Below, piece by piece: positions 19,722-27,754 of a DNA stretch of 64,000 bases. The notes under the pieces were generated by a model. It was not told where the DNA came from. It saw nothing but the letters and a program-made list of their open reading frames with translations, and did no database searches. The stretch is from NCBI RefSeq assembly GCF_001499735.1, contig NZ_LN848257.1, forward strand, positions 163,244 to 227,243, given 5' to 3'. The position numbers were made by a program, and so were the translations under genes. Position 1 is the stretch's first letter; the number at the start of each line of letters is the position of its first letter. The stretch comes from Thiocapsa sp. KS1. GTDB lineage: Bacteria; Pseudomonadota; Gammaproteobacteria; Chromatiales; Chromatiaceae.

Positions 19722-20140
19722 CGACGGAGACCGACTTTTTCGACACCAATGTCGTTCTCTATCTGCTGAGCGAGGACGAGGCTAAGGCGAACCGGGCCGA
19801 GGCTCTCCTCGCGGCCGGAGGAACGATCAGCGTGCAGGTGTTGAATGAATTCGTCAGCGTCGCCCGCCGCAAGCTCGGATGCGATTGGGCTGAGGTTCGG
19901 GACATCCTCGACACCATCCGCGCCCTGTGCCCGGTGCAGCCTCTGACGGTCGAGGTCCATGCGCTGGGTCTGCGGCTTGCCGAGCGCTACGGTCTCCCGA
20001 TCTACGATGCCATGATTGCCGCCAGCGCACTGGATTGCGGCTGCACGACCCTCTGGTCGGAGGACTTCCAGGACGGCCAGATCCTCGACGGACGGCTGCG
20101 CGTCCGTAACCCTTTCGTCACCAGCCCGGGGCGTGCCTAA
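19718..20140 (+). CDS. vapC: PIN-domain toxin (VapC family)
   Basis: PIN-domain ribonuclease, probably a VapC-type toxin of 140 residues. The first acidic residue is in FFDTNVVLYLLS, a conserved glutamate in VQVLNEFVSVARRKL, and the later acids in LPIYDAMIAASALDCGC and LWSEDFQDGQ. All PIN catalytic positions appear intact. Translation starts at GTG 19718, overlapping the antitoxin stop. The intact toxin-antitoxin pair contrasts with the three damaged hsd genes around it and may be what keeps the locus in the genome. Confidence 0.9.
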   Translation: MTTETDFFDTNVVLYLLSEDEAKANRAEALLAAGGTISVQVLNEFVSVARRKLGCDWAEVRDILDTIRALCPVQPLTVEVHALGLRLAERYGLPIYDAMIAASALDCGCTTLWSEDFQDGQILDGRLRVRNPFVTSPGRA

Positions 20141-20143
20141 GCC

Positions 20144-21946
20144 ATGTCCCGACCAACTCAGCCCACACCGGCCCGCAAAAAGACCGCTCCTCGATCCATC
20201 CAATCACTGGGCTCGCTGTCCGCCTTCGTCAAAGGCGTCTGCGATGTCATGCGGCGCTCCAATTGCGCGAGCGCGTTGCAGTACGTCCCGGAGCTGACCT
20301 GGATCCTCTTTCTGCGCATCCTCGACGCGCAGGAGGAGCGCGAGAGGATGGCCGCCGAGATCCAGGGCCGGGATTTCACACCGGCCTTGGTCTCGCCGTA
20401 TCGCTGGCAGGACTGGGCGGCGCCCTATTCCGACGCGCCGGATCATCCGCTGACCTCGGACGGGCGTCCGCAGGGTTGGAAACGTCGGGAGCTGTTTGCA
20501 CTGGGCGACGGGCGCCTGCTCAACTTCATCAACAAGTCTCTGCTCCCCCACCTGCATCGACTCGATCTCAGTTTGGACGGCACCCCGAACCCGTCCGCAA
20601 GCCGGAAGCAGCGGATCCTGGGTCGCATCATGACCGCGGTCGAGCGCGTGCGAGTGGACTCCGAGACCAACCTCGCCGATATCCTCGACCGGGTGCATCG
20701 TCTGAGCATCGGGCATATCGACGACACCCACTTCTTCACGCTCTCGCAGGTCTACGAGGATCTGCTGCTGAAGATGGGCGAGAAGAACTCGGACGGCGGC
20801 CAGTTCTTCACCCCGCGCGAGGTGATCCGAGCCATGGTGCTCACCCTCGATCCGGCACCGGGCGAAACGGTCTACGACCCTTGTTGCGGCACCGGCGGAT
20901 TTCTCGCCGAGGCATTCGGCCACATGGCGCGCAAGCTCGGCGACGCGCCCGCCGCCACCGCGATCGAGCGGCTGAAGCACGACACCTTCTTCGGTCGCGA
21001 GAAGGAGAACCTGGTCTTTCCCATCGCCTTGGCCAACCTGGTGCTGCACGGCATCGACCAGCCGAACCTCTGGCACGGCAACACCCTGACCGCAACACCG
21101 ACCTATGCGGGCCTGTTTGGCGCCGCGCCCGGGCGCTTTCAGGTGATCTTCACCAATCCGCCGTTCGGCGGCAAAGAGGGCGACGACGCCCAGCACCGCT
21201 TCCCCTTTCGGACCGGCGCCACTCAGGTGCTGTTTCTCCAGCAGATCATGACCGAGCTGGCGGAGGATGGCCGCTGCGGAGTCGTGCTCGATGACGACCA
21301 GCTCCCCGACAGTTTGCTCCGGCTTCTCGCGGAAGGCGTGGCCGAATCGACCGAGGATAGCGAAGCGATCGACACAACGCCGATGACGGCGGCCGACGCG
21401 GCACGGAGCCAGCCCTTCCCCACCTTTGCACGGCTGCTTGCCTTCCGCGGAACGGCGGACAGCGAGAGCCCCTTGTCCTGGACGCTCGACATCGCGGCCC
21501 GACGGGAGAAGGCGCGGGAGGACATGGCGCCGCATCTCAAGGAGGCCGCACGCCAGAAGGCTCTCGCCATCACCATTCGGAGCGAGCTTGCCGTGCTGCG
21601 GCGAGCCAAGGCGCCAAACGAGAAGATCGACCCAATCCTGAGCCGACTCTCGGCTGCGGAGCGCGCCGCGCGCGAGGCCCAGGCCAAAGCGGATGCGATC
21701 GACGCAGCCGTCTTCGATCTCAAGGCCGTCAACCCACGCGCACGATCGGATCGCGACAACCGCACCCCCGAGGAAGTCTTGACGGCGATCGCGGTTCATC
21801 AGCGCACCATCGACCTCGCCTTGAAGCGACTGGGCCGTCTGCTTGAAGCGGACCGGCTGCAAGGGGATCCCGAACCCGAGGCGCGATCATGCGCGCCGGA
21901 CTTTCGCCCGGAACCCGAGCAATTCGAGCTGCTGCCGCAGGACTGA
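20144..21946 (+). CDS. hsdM: Type I DNA methyltransferase M subunit, probable internal deletion
   Basis: N6-adenine methyltransferase of the type I system. The HsdM N-terminal helical domain (residues 20-160) is followed by QFFTPREVIRAMV, the SAM motif YDPCCGTGGFLAEAF and the catalytic motif FTNPPFGG. After about residue 380 (DGRCGVVLD) the protein passes directly into DDQLPDSLLRLL and the C-terminal coiled region (SWTLDIAARREKAREDM). In homologues I recall, about 80-100 residues of catalytic core lie between. The frame is kept, so this looks like an in-frame deletion near 21283-21292, possibly between two copies of a short GTGCTCGAT-like sequence. The reduced protein (600 residues) is probably inactive. 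Confidence 0.8.
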   Translation: MSRPTQPTPARKKTAPRSIQSLGSLSAFVKGVCDVMRRSNCASALQYVPELTWILFLRILDAQEERERMAAEIQGRDFTPALVSPYRWQDWAAPYSDAPDHPLTSDGRPQGWKRRELFALGDGRLLNFINKSLLPHLHRLDLSLDGTPNPSASRKQRILGRIMTAVERVRVDSETNLADILDRVHRLSIGHIDDTHFFTLSQVYEDLLLKMGEKNSDGGQFFTPREVIRAMVLTLDPAPGETVYDPCCGTGGFLAEAFGHMARKLGDAPAATAIERLKHDTFFGREKENLVFPIALANLVLHGIDQPNLWHGNTLTATPTYAGLFGAAPGRFQVIFTNPPFGGKEGDDAQHRFPFRTGATQVLFLQQIMTELAEDGRCGVVLDDDQLPDSLLRLLAEGVAESTEDSEAIDTTPMTAADAARSQPFPTFARLLAFRGTADSESPLSWTLDIAARREKAREDMAPHLKEAARQKALAITIRSELAVLRRAKAPNEKIDPILSRLSAAERAAREAQAKADAIDAAVFDLKAVNPRARSDRDNRTPEEVLTAIAVHQRTIDLALKRLGRLLEADRLQGDPEPEARSCAPDFRPEPEQFELLPQD

Positions 21947-21959
21947 AAGGATACCGATC

Positions 21960-22898
21960 ATGTCATCGATCCAGTCACTTCAAGGAATCGCGCTGATCAT
22001 CGCGATGGTGCTGATACCCATGCTGATCGTCGTTCTGATCTTGACCGCCTGGAAGCGGTTCGTGCGCAACCGGAATCGGCGTTCGCCTCTGACCTCGGAG
22101 CTCCTCAGAACCCCTGGCTTCGGGCTACGGCAACGCATCGAAGATCTCACGCTCGATATGCACGGAGATCTGATGGTTGTCTCCTGGGTTCCTTTGCTCT
22201 TCTGGGCGACCTACCAGGTGCAATCGAGCGCGGATCCATCAGTGAGCCCTTGGATCCCATGGGTGTACGCCGGGATTGCCGTCGCCTTTGTCGCTTATCA
22301 GACCCTGAAGATCGTTCGACAGGCCGAAAAACGGCAGAAATACGCCGAAGGACTCGATGGCGAGCTGGCAACGGCTCAACTCCTCGAGCCGATCATCGCC
22401 GGTGGCGGGCGCGTCCTGCACGATATCCAGGCCCCCGGGTTCAACATCGACCATGTGGTCGTCGCCCCCGGCGGCGTTTTTTCAGTCGAGACCAAGCACC
22501 GACTCAAGTCCACCCGGGGAAAACCGGCCGAACAGACCCGAGTGGTCTTCGACGGAACAGCCCTGGCTTTCCCCGGTTGGACGGATGTGAAAACAGCCGA
22601 GCAGGCACGCGCCCAAGGACGCTGGCTGTCCGAGCGACTGACCAAATCCGCCGGACTCCCCGTCTCTGCGCGGCCGGTGATCGCTCTGCCCGGCTGGTAT
22701 GTCACGGTGACGAGGCCGAGCGATGTTGTTGCGATCAATCCCAAGACTTGCAGCTTCATGTTGAAGCCGCGCAACGGCGAGCCTGCATTGACGGCGGATT
22801 CGATCCAGCGCATCGCGTTTCAGGTCGAGCAGCTATGCCGCATGCCGGATCCGAGTACCCCTCGAAGAACAATCGATGATCGGCAGACTCTGCGGTAA
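21960..22898 (+). CDS. NERD-domain membrane protein
   Basis: Protein of 312 residues with an N-terminal membrane segment (residues about 8-30), a second hydrophobic region (about 70-105) and a cytosolic NERD (nuclease-related) domain from about residue 130. The putative nuclease residues are visible: Glu in LDGELATAQLL, Asp in FNIDHVVVAPGG and the E-x-K in VFSVETKHRLK. NERD domains belong to the restriction-endonuclease-like fold and often lie near defence genes. It starts 13 bp after hsdM in the same direction, so it may be part of that operon, but its role is unknown. It shows no damage. Confidence 0.82.
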   Translation: MSSIQSLQGIALIIAMVLIPMLIVVLILTAWKRFVRNRNRRSPLTSELLRTPGFGLRQRIEDLTLDMHGDLMVVSWVPLLFWATYQVQSSADPSVSPWIPWVYAGIAVAFVAYQTLKIVRQAEKRQKYAEGLDGELATAQLLEPIIAGGGRVLHDIQAPGFNIDHVVVAPGGVFSVETKHRLKSTRGKPAEQTRVVFDGTALAFPGWTDVKTAEQARAQGRWLSERLTKSAGLPVSARPVIALPGWYVTVTRPSDVVAINPKTCSFMLKPRNGEPALTADSIQRIAFQVEQLCRMPDPSTPRRTIDDRQTLR

Positions 22899-22984
22899 TT
22901 CACCGATTGTAAGGTCGCTCGCTTCCTCTCCCGTGAAATGTCCCGCATCCGCTGTCGATCGCTGCCACGGCTCTCGCCGCCATC

Positions 22985-24148
22985 TCAATCCAGCCGCTTC
23001 TTGAATCGCAGCGAGGCGATCAGCAGCCCGACCAACATAAAGCCGAGCAGCCAGAGGGTATCTCCGGCGATCTGTGTCGGACCGGCATCGCGCAGCATCA
23101 CGGCGCGGATGGCGCGCATGAAGTGGGTGGCCGGCAGCACCTCGGCGATGTATTGGGCCGGTACCGGCATGCCCTCGTAAGGGAACATGAAGCCCGACAG
23201 CAGGATCGACGGCAACAGGATGAAGACGGTCATCTGCATCGCCTGCAATTGATTGCTTGCGATGGTCGACAGGACCAACCCGAGGGCGAGGCTGGCGCCG
23301 ATGAAGGCAAGTGTTGCTCCCGCCAAGGCCAGGAGTGAGCCATGCAGAGGCACGCTGAAGATCAGGTGACCGAGCAGCAGGATGATCGCGGTCTGCACGA
23401 GACCGATCGCGATGTAAGGAACGATCTTGCCCAGCATCAGCTCGAGCGGGCGCACCGGCGTATTGATCAGCATCTCCATGTTGCCGCGCTCGCTCTCCCG
23501 CACGATCGCCGCCGAGGTGAACATCACCATGGTCATGGTCAGGATCACGGCGACCAAGCCGGGCACGATGTTGATCGCGGTGCGCTGCTCCGGGTTGAAG
23601 AAGAGTGCCACGGCGAAGGTCGCTGTCGTGCGGTTTGCGGGGGGCCGCAGCAGCTCGGTGAGCGGCATCGCGCCGAGGCCCTTGATGGCGCCGGCGATCA
23701 TGGTGTCGGATCCGTCGACGATCCACTGCGCCACCGGGCGGCTGGTCTGCTCGTCGGTCGAGGGCGGGGTTGCCAGCCCGGCGCCGACGCTGCCGCTGCG
23801 GGCGACGCGTTGGCTCAGATCCGACGGGATGATGAATGCGGCGCGTACCCGGCCGGCGACGATCGCCTCCTGCGCCGCGGTGATGTCGAGCGTGCGCTCG
23901 GTGAAGCGCACGACCTGGGTCGCCTCGACCATCTGGGCCAACACCCGGCTGAGGCCTGTGTTGGCCTGATCCACCAGCGCGACAGGGATCTGGCGAACAT
24001 TGGTGTTGATCGCATAGCCGAACAGCATCAGCTGAATCAGCGGAATCATGATGACCATACCCAGTGTGGTGCGGTCTCGCCGCAGCTGGGTCAGCTCCTT
24101 GGACAGGATCGCGAGGATGCGCCGGGCCGATTGCAGCACTGCGCTCAT
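22985..24148 (-). CDS. ABC-2 type transporter permease
   Basis: Inner-membrane permease of 387 residues resembling YbhR/YbhS. An N-terminal helix (LGMVIMIPLIQLMLFGYAIN) is followed by a large extracytoplasmic domain (about residues 50-190) and five more helices, including the family signature region SGFMFPYEGMPVPAQYIAEV. It forms an exporter with the overlapping ATPase gene and the lipoprotein adaptor upstream. Systems of this kind usually have two permease genes; only one is present, so it probably works as a homodimer. ATG 24148 overlaps the ATPase stop by four bases. Confidence 0.9.
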   Translation of the reverse strand: MSAVLQSARRILAILSKELTQLRRDRTTLGMVIMIPLIQLMLFGYAINTNVRQIPVALVDQANTGLSRVLAQMVEATQVVRFTERTLDITAAQEAIVAGRVRAAFIIPSDLSQRVARSGSVGAGLATPPSTDEQTSRPVAQWIVDGSDTMIAGAIKGLGAMPLTELLRPPANRTTATFAVALFFNPEQRTAINIVPGLVAVILTMTMVMFTSAAIVRESERGNMEMLINTPVRPLELMLGKIVPYIAIGLVQTAIILLLGHLIFSVPLHGSLLALAGATLAFIGASLALGLVLSTIASNQLQAMQMTVFILLPSILLSGFMFPYEGMPVPAQYIAEVLPATHFMRAIRAVMLRDAGPTQIAGDTLWLLGFMLVGLLIASLRFKKRLD

Positions 24149-25083
24149 GGCTGGTGGCTCCCGACATGGGTCCCGGTGCTGGTGACGAAGACGTCTTCCA
24201 GGCTTGGACGCGCCGGCTCCAGCGCCGTGGGCGTCGGCTGCAGCGGTTGCGCGCGCAGCCAAGCGACCGGGTCGGCGATGCGGTCCGCCACCAACACGCG
24301 CAGTCGGCTGCCGAGCTGCGCCGCCGAGATGATCTGCGGCAGCGCCGAAAGCTGCTGCTTGAGTGCGCGCAGGTTCGGCGCCTCCACTTCGACCACCCGG
24401 GCACCCATGCCGGCCATCAGCTCGGCCGGGGACCCATCGGCGCGCTTGTGCCCGGATTCCATGATCGCGAGCCGATGACAGCGTTCGGCCTCGTCCATGT
24501 AGTGGGTCGAGACCAGGATGCTGGCGCCGGCGTCGACCAGGTCGAACAATCTTTCCCAGAAATCGCGACGGTTCTCGGGGTCGACGGCCGAGGTTGGCTC
24601 GTCGAGGAACAACAACGCGGGTTCATGGATGGTCGCTGCGGCCAGCGCCAAGCGTTGCCGCTGGCCGCCGCTCATGCGCCCGGCGCGCCGGCTGCACATC
24701 GGCTCCAGCGCATAGGTCGAGAGCAAAGCGGAGATCCGCCGGCGTGCCGCGCGATGCCCGAGCCCATAGATCTCGGCGACGAAACCGAGGTTCTCCACGA
24801 CCGTGAGGTCATCGTAGAGCGAGAACTTCTGCGTCATGTAACCGATCCGGCGCTTGAGCCGCTCGGCGTCGCGCGGGAGCTGATGGCCGAGCACCGTCAC
24901 CGTGCCGGCGGATGGTGTGAGCAGCCCGGTCAGCATCCGCAGGGTGGTGGTCTTGCCGCAGCCGTTCGGGCCGAGAAAGCCATAGATGGTGCGCGGATCG
25001 ACGCTCAGATCCAGTGCATCGACGGCGGTCAGGTCGCCGAACCGGCGCGTCAGCGCGCGCGCCTCGATGACCGGCTCGGTCAC
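24145..25083 (-). CDS. ABC transporter ATP-binding protein (YbhF/CcmA-like)
   Basis: ATPase of 312 residues that energises the ABC-2 permease encoded downstream. Walker A is GFLGPNGCGKTTTLRML, the Q-loop MTQKFSLYDDLT, the signature RMSGGQRQRLALA, Walker B LLFLDEPTSAVDPE and the H-loop VSTHYMDEAERC. A C-terminal extension of about 80 residues (VVEVEAPNLRALKQQLSAL) is typical of drug- and polysaccharide-type members. Only one nucleotide-binding domain is present, unlike E. coli YbhF, which has two. Start and stop overlap the neighbouring genes by four bases each, so the three-gene operon is translationally coupled. Confidence 0.94.
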   Translation of the reverse strand: MTEPVIEARALTRRFGDLTAVDALDLSVDPRTIYGFLGPNGCGKTTTLRMLTGLLTPSAGTVTVLGHQLPRDAERLKRRIGYMTQKFSLYDDLTVVENLGFVAEIYGLGHRAARRRISALLSTYALEPMCSRRAGRMSGGQRQRLALAAATIHEPALLFLDEPTSAVDPENRRDFWERLFDLVDAGASILVSTHYMDEAERCHRLAIMESGHKRADGSPAELMAGMGARVVEVEAPNLRALKQQLSALPQIISAAQLGSRLRVLVADRIADPVAWLRAQPLQPTPTALEPARPSLEDVFVTSTGTHVGSHQP

Positions 25084-26030
25084 GGCATCTCGACCTGTGC
25101 CGGCACGCCGTTCGGAAGCTCCGCGGCGCCGTCCGGAAGCTCGACCTCCGCCAGATACATGAGCCTGGCGCGGTCGCTGGCATTCAAGGCGTAGTAGGGG
25201 GTGAAGGCCGGGTCGGAGCTGATCCAGCGCACGGTGCCGTCAAAGGTCCGATCCAGCCCGTCGACGTGCACCTTGAGCGTATCGCCCTTGTTGATCTTGA
25301 CCCGATAGGGCTCGGGGACGTAAACCCGGGCATAGGGCGCCTTGCCGGCGAGGATGATGGCCACGGGGCTGCCGACGGTGACGCGCTCGCCGAGGTTCCA
25401 GGGCAGACTGTCGAGCACACCGTCGCGGGTAGCGACGATGCGCAGCTCCGCCAGCAAGGCCTGTTGATAAGCCAACGCGGCCTCGTCCGCATTCAGCTCG
25501 GCCTCGGCTTGGGCGATCTGCTCCGGGCGCGTGCCCGCGAGCAATTCGTCGAGGTTCTCCTTGGCCTCGTCCAGTCGTGCGCCGGCGGCATCGCGCAGCG
25601 CCCGGGTCCGATCGACCTCGGCCTGGCTGACCGCCTTGCGGGAGATCAGCTCCTGATTGCGCTCGGCGGTGATCTGGGCCTCGCGCAGATCCGCCTCGCG
25701 TCCGGCCACCTGCGCCCTGGCCGCCGCGATGTCCTGGCGGCGGGGGCCGTTGCGCAATTGCTGCAGATGCGCCTTGGTCCGGGCGACCTGTGCCTTGGCG
25801 CGTTCGACCTCCGCGCGCTGCTGGCTGTCGGAGAGCTGAACCAATAGGGTGCCTGGAGTGACCGGCGAGCCCTCGATCACAGGCAAAGCGACGATCACTT
25901 GGGCGACGGTGGCGGTGAGCGCGACGCGATCCCGTTCCAGGGTCCCGAGCGCGAGCGGTCGCTCGGTGTCCGGGCAGCCCGTGATCAGGGCGGCAGCCAT
26001 GCCGGCGAATAGGATCCTGAGCCTGCACAT
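25080..26030 (-). CDS. HlyD-family periplasmic adaptor lipoprotein
   Basis: Adaptor (YbhG-like, 316 residues) of the ABC-2 exporter. The N-terminus MCRLRILFAGMAAALITGC ends in a lipobox (ITGC), so it should be a lipoprotein. Lipoyl halves flank a long alpha hairpin (about residues 75-175) that includes LRNGPRRQDIAAARAQVAGR, the usual hinge between coils in this family. ATG 26030 was chosen for the lipoprotein signal and AGAGG upstream; the frame is open to 26255 but that part lacks coding character. It is the promoter-proximal gene of the operon. Confidence 0.9.
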   Translation of the reverse strand: MCRLRILFAGMAAALITGCPDTERPLALGTLERDRVALTATVAQVIVALPVIEGSPVTPGTLLVQLSDSQQRAEVERAKAQVARTKAHLQQLRNGPRRQDIAAARAQVAGREADLREAQITAERNQELISRKAVSQAEVDRTRALRDAAGARLDEAKENLDELLAGTRPEQIAQAEAELNADEAALAYQQALLAELRIVATRDGVLDSLPWNLGERVTVGSPVAIILAGKAPYARVYVPEPYRVKINKGDTLKVHVDGLDRTFDGTVRWISSDPAFTPYYALNASDRARLMYLAEVELPDGAAELPNGVPAQVEMP

Positions 26031-26446
26031 GCGTCGGACGCCTCTTGAGCATGCGGATGCTGTCGTTGCGACGGGGCGGGTCAAACCGCTCCTGCACCCC
26101 GCAGGAGCGAGGCTAGAGTGGCGCTGAGCTCCGGTCAAGCATAAGGCGTGCGGCAAGATCCGCGACGTGCGGGCTTCAGCGCATCGTCGGCGGAATCGGC
26201 ATCCGCCAATCTTCTTCGTCCCGATGCTGGAAATCCGGCGACCTGGACGCACCATTGCGAGCGAGCCGGCGATCGACGATCGAGCTTGGCAACGCGCCGC
26301 CCGACGGTGCGCAGCTCTTCCGCGATAACCCGGGCTCGGCGGTGAGGCATCGAGCGGTTCGGCTGGCCCCGAGCCCCGAGAAGTTGCCGCTTCGGCTGCA
26401 CGTGTCTATGGAACCCGATCCGTCAACAACCGAGAGCGAGACTCAC
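26031..26446. other. Divergent intergenic region
   Basis: This 416-bp stretch separates the exporter operon (leftward) from egtB (rightward) and should hold both promoters. Open frames cross it on both strands but their translations are arginine- and serine-rich, as expected for antisense or non-coding GC-rich DNA. ATG 26408, in frame with egtB, is a possible upstream start for that gene. I see no clear consensus promoter, operator or terminator. Confidence 0.5.
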
Positions 26447-27754
26447 ATGCCCGTTCAATCCGCAGGGACCCACCGGAACGACGCCGTGCGCGCCGATCTG
26501 TCGGGCGATTTTCGGCGTGTCCGCGCCCTGACCGAGCAGCTCTGCAAGCCGCTCGCGATCGAAGACTATGTGATCCAGACCCGGATCGAGGCGAGCCCGC
26601 CGAAGTGGCATCTGGCCCATGTCTCCTGGTTCTACGAGACCTTCCTGCTGCGGCCGTTTCTGCCCGGCTACAGGGTCTTTCATCCGCGCTTCGAATACCT
26701 CTTCAACAGCTATTACGAGCAAACCGGAACCGGCTTCTGGCCGCGACCCGAGCGCGGTCTCCTGTCCCGGCCGACGGTCGCCGAGGTCTACGACTACCGG
26801 CATCATGTCGACGAGGCGATGCTCAGGCTTATCAGCGACTGTCCATCGGCCGATTGGCCGACCGTCGCGCAACGTCTGCAGATCGGCCTGCATCACGAGC
26901 AGCAGCATCAAGAGCTTCTCGTGACAGACATCAAGCGCAATTTTGCCTACAACCCCTTGCGGCCCGCCTATCGTGATGATCTGTCGCAGGCGCCGCTGTC
27001 GGATCCCGATCCGCTGCGCTGGGTCGGTTTCGACGGCGGTCTGGTCGAGATCGGCACGGATTCGGCGGCGTTCGCCTACGACAACGAAGGTCCTCGCCAT
27101 CGGGTCTTTCTCGCGCCTTTTGCACTCGCCGATCGATCCGTGACCAACGGCGAGTTTCGACAATTCATCGACGACGGGGGTTACCGCGATCCGGCCCTTT
27201 GGTTGTCCGACGGTTGGGCGACGGTCCGGCAAGAGGGCTGGCAGTCTCCGCTCTATTGGGAGGAGATCGACGGGGACTGGCAGATCATGACGCTCGGCGG
27301 GATGCGACCGCTCAACCCGGCCGAGCCGGTCTGTCACGTCAGCTACTACGAGGCCGACGCCTTTGCGACCTGGGCCGGCAAGCGCCTCCCGACCGAAGCC
27401 GAGTGGGAGCATGCCGCGGCGGGTGTTCCCGTCAAGGGCAATTTCGTCGACGACGGGTATCTTCATCCGCGCCCTGCCGTGCGCAGCACCGTGGATCAGG
27501 GGGGCGGGCCGATGCAGCTCTTCGGCGATGTCTGGGAGTGGACGGCATCCGCCTACTTGCCGTATCCGGGCTACCGGGCAGCGGCCGGGGCCTTGGGCGA
27601 GTACAACGGCAAATTCATGTGCAATCAGATGGTGCTTCGAGGCGGCTCCTGTGCCAGCTCGCAGGATCACCTGCGGGCGACCTATCGCAACTTTTTCTAT
27701 CCCCAAGAGCGCTGGCAGTTCAAGGGATTTCGACTCGCGGAGACGACACCATGA
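26447..27754 (+). CDS. egtB: EgtB, ergothioneine sulfoxide synthase
   Basis: Non-haem iron enzyme that uses oxygen to join a thiol (cysteine or gamma-glutamylcysteine) to trimethylhistidine. The N-terminal DinB-like domain gives iron ligands in PPKWHLAHVSWFYET and LHHEQQHQELL. The C-terminal FGE-sulfatase-like domain starts about residue 190 and ends with LRGGSCASSQDHLRATYRNF and FKGFRLA. The N-terminus is uncertain: ATG 26447 gives 435 residues, normal for the family, and ATG 26408 gives 13 more. The stop overlaps egtD by four bases. EgtB and EgtD suffice for the core pathway if a general desulfurase does the last lyase step. Confidence 0.94.
   Translation: MPVQSAGTHRNDAVRADLSGDFRRVRALTEQLCKPLAIEDYVIQTRIEASPPKWHLAHVSWFYETFLLRPFLPGYRVFHPRFEYLFNSYYEQTGTGFWPRPERGLLSRPTVAEVYDYRHHVDEAMLRLISDCPSADWPTVAQRLQIGLHHEQQHQELLVTDIKRNFAYNPLRPAYRDDLSQAPLSDPDPLRWVGFDGGLVEIGTDSAAFAYDNEGPRHRVFLAPFALADRSVTNGEFRQFIDDGGYRDPALWLSDGWATVRQEGWQSPLYWEEIDGDWQIMTLGGMRPLNPAEPVCHVSYYEADAFATWAGKRLPTEAEWEHAAAGVPVKGNFVDDGYLHPRPAVRSTVDQGGGPMQLFGDVWEWTASAYLPYPGYRAAAGALGEYNGKFMCNQMVLRGGSCASSQDHLRATYRNFFYPQERWQFKGFRLAETTP

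Noticed and set aside
20204..21862. Open frame of 552 codons on the minus strand
   Set aside because: Antisense to hsdM, which has clear methyltransferase motifs.
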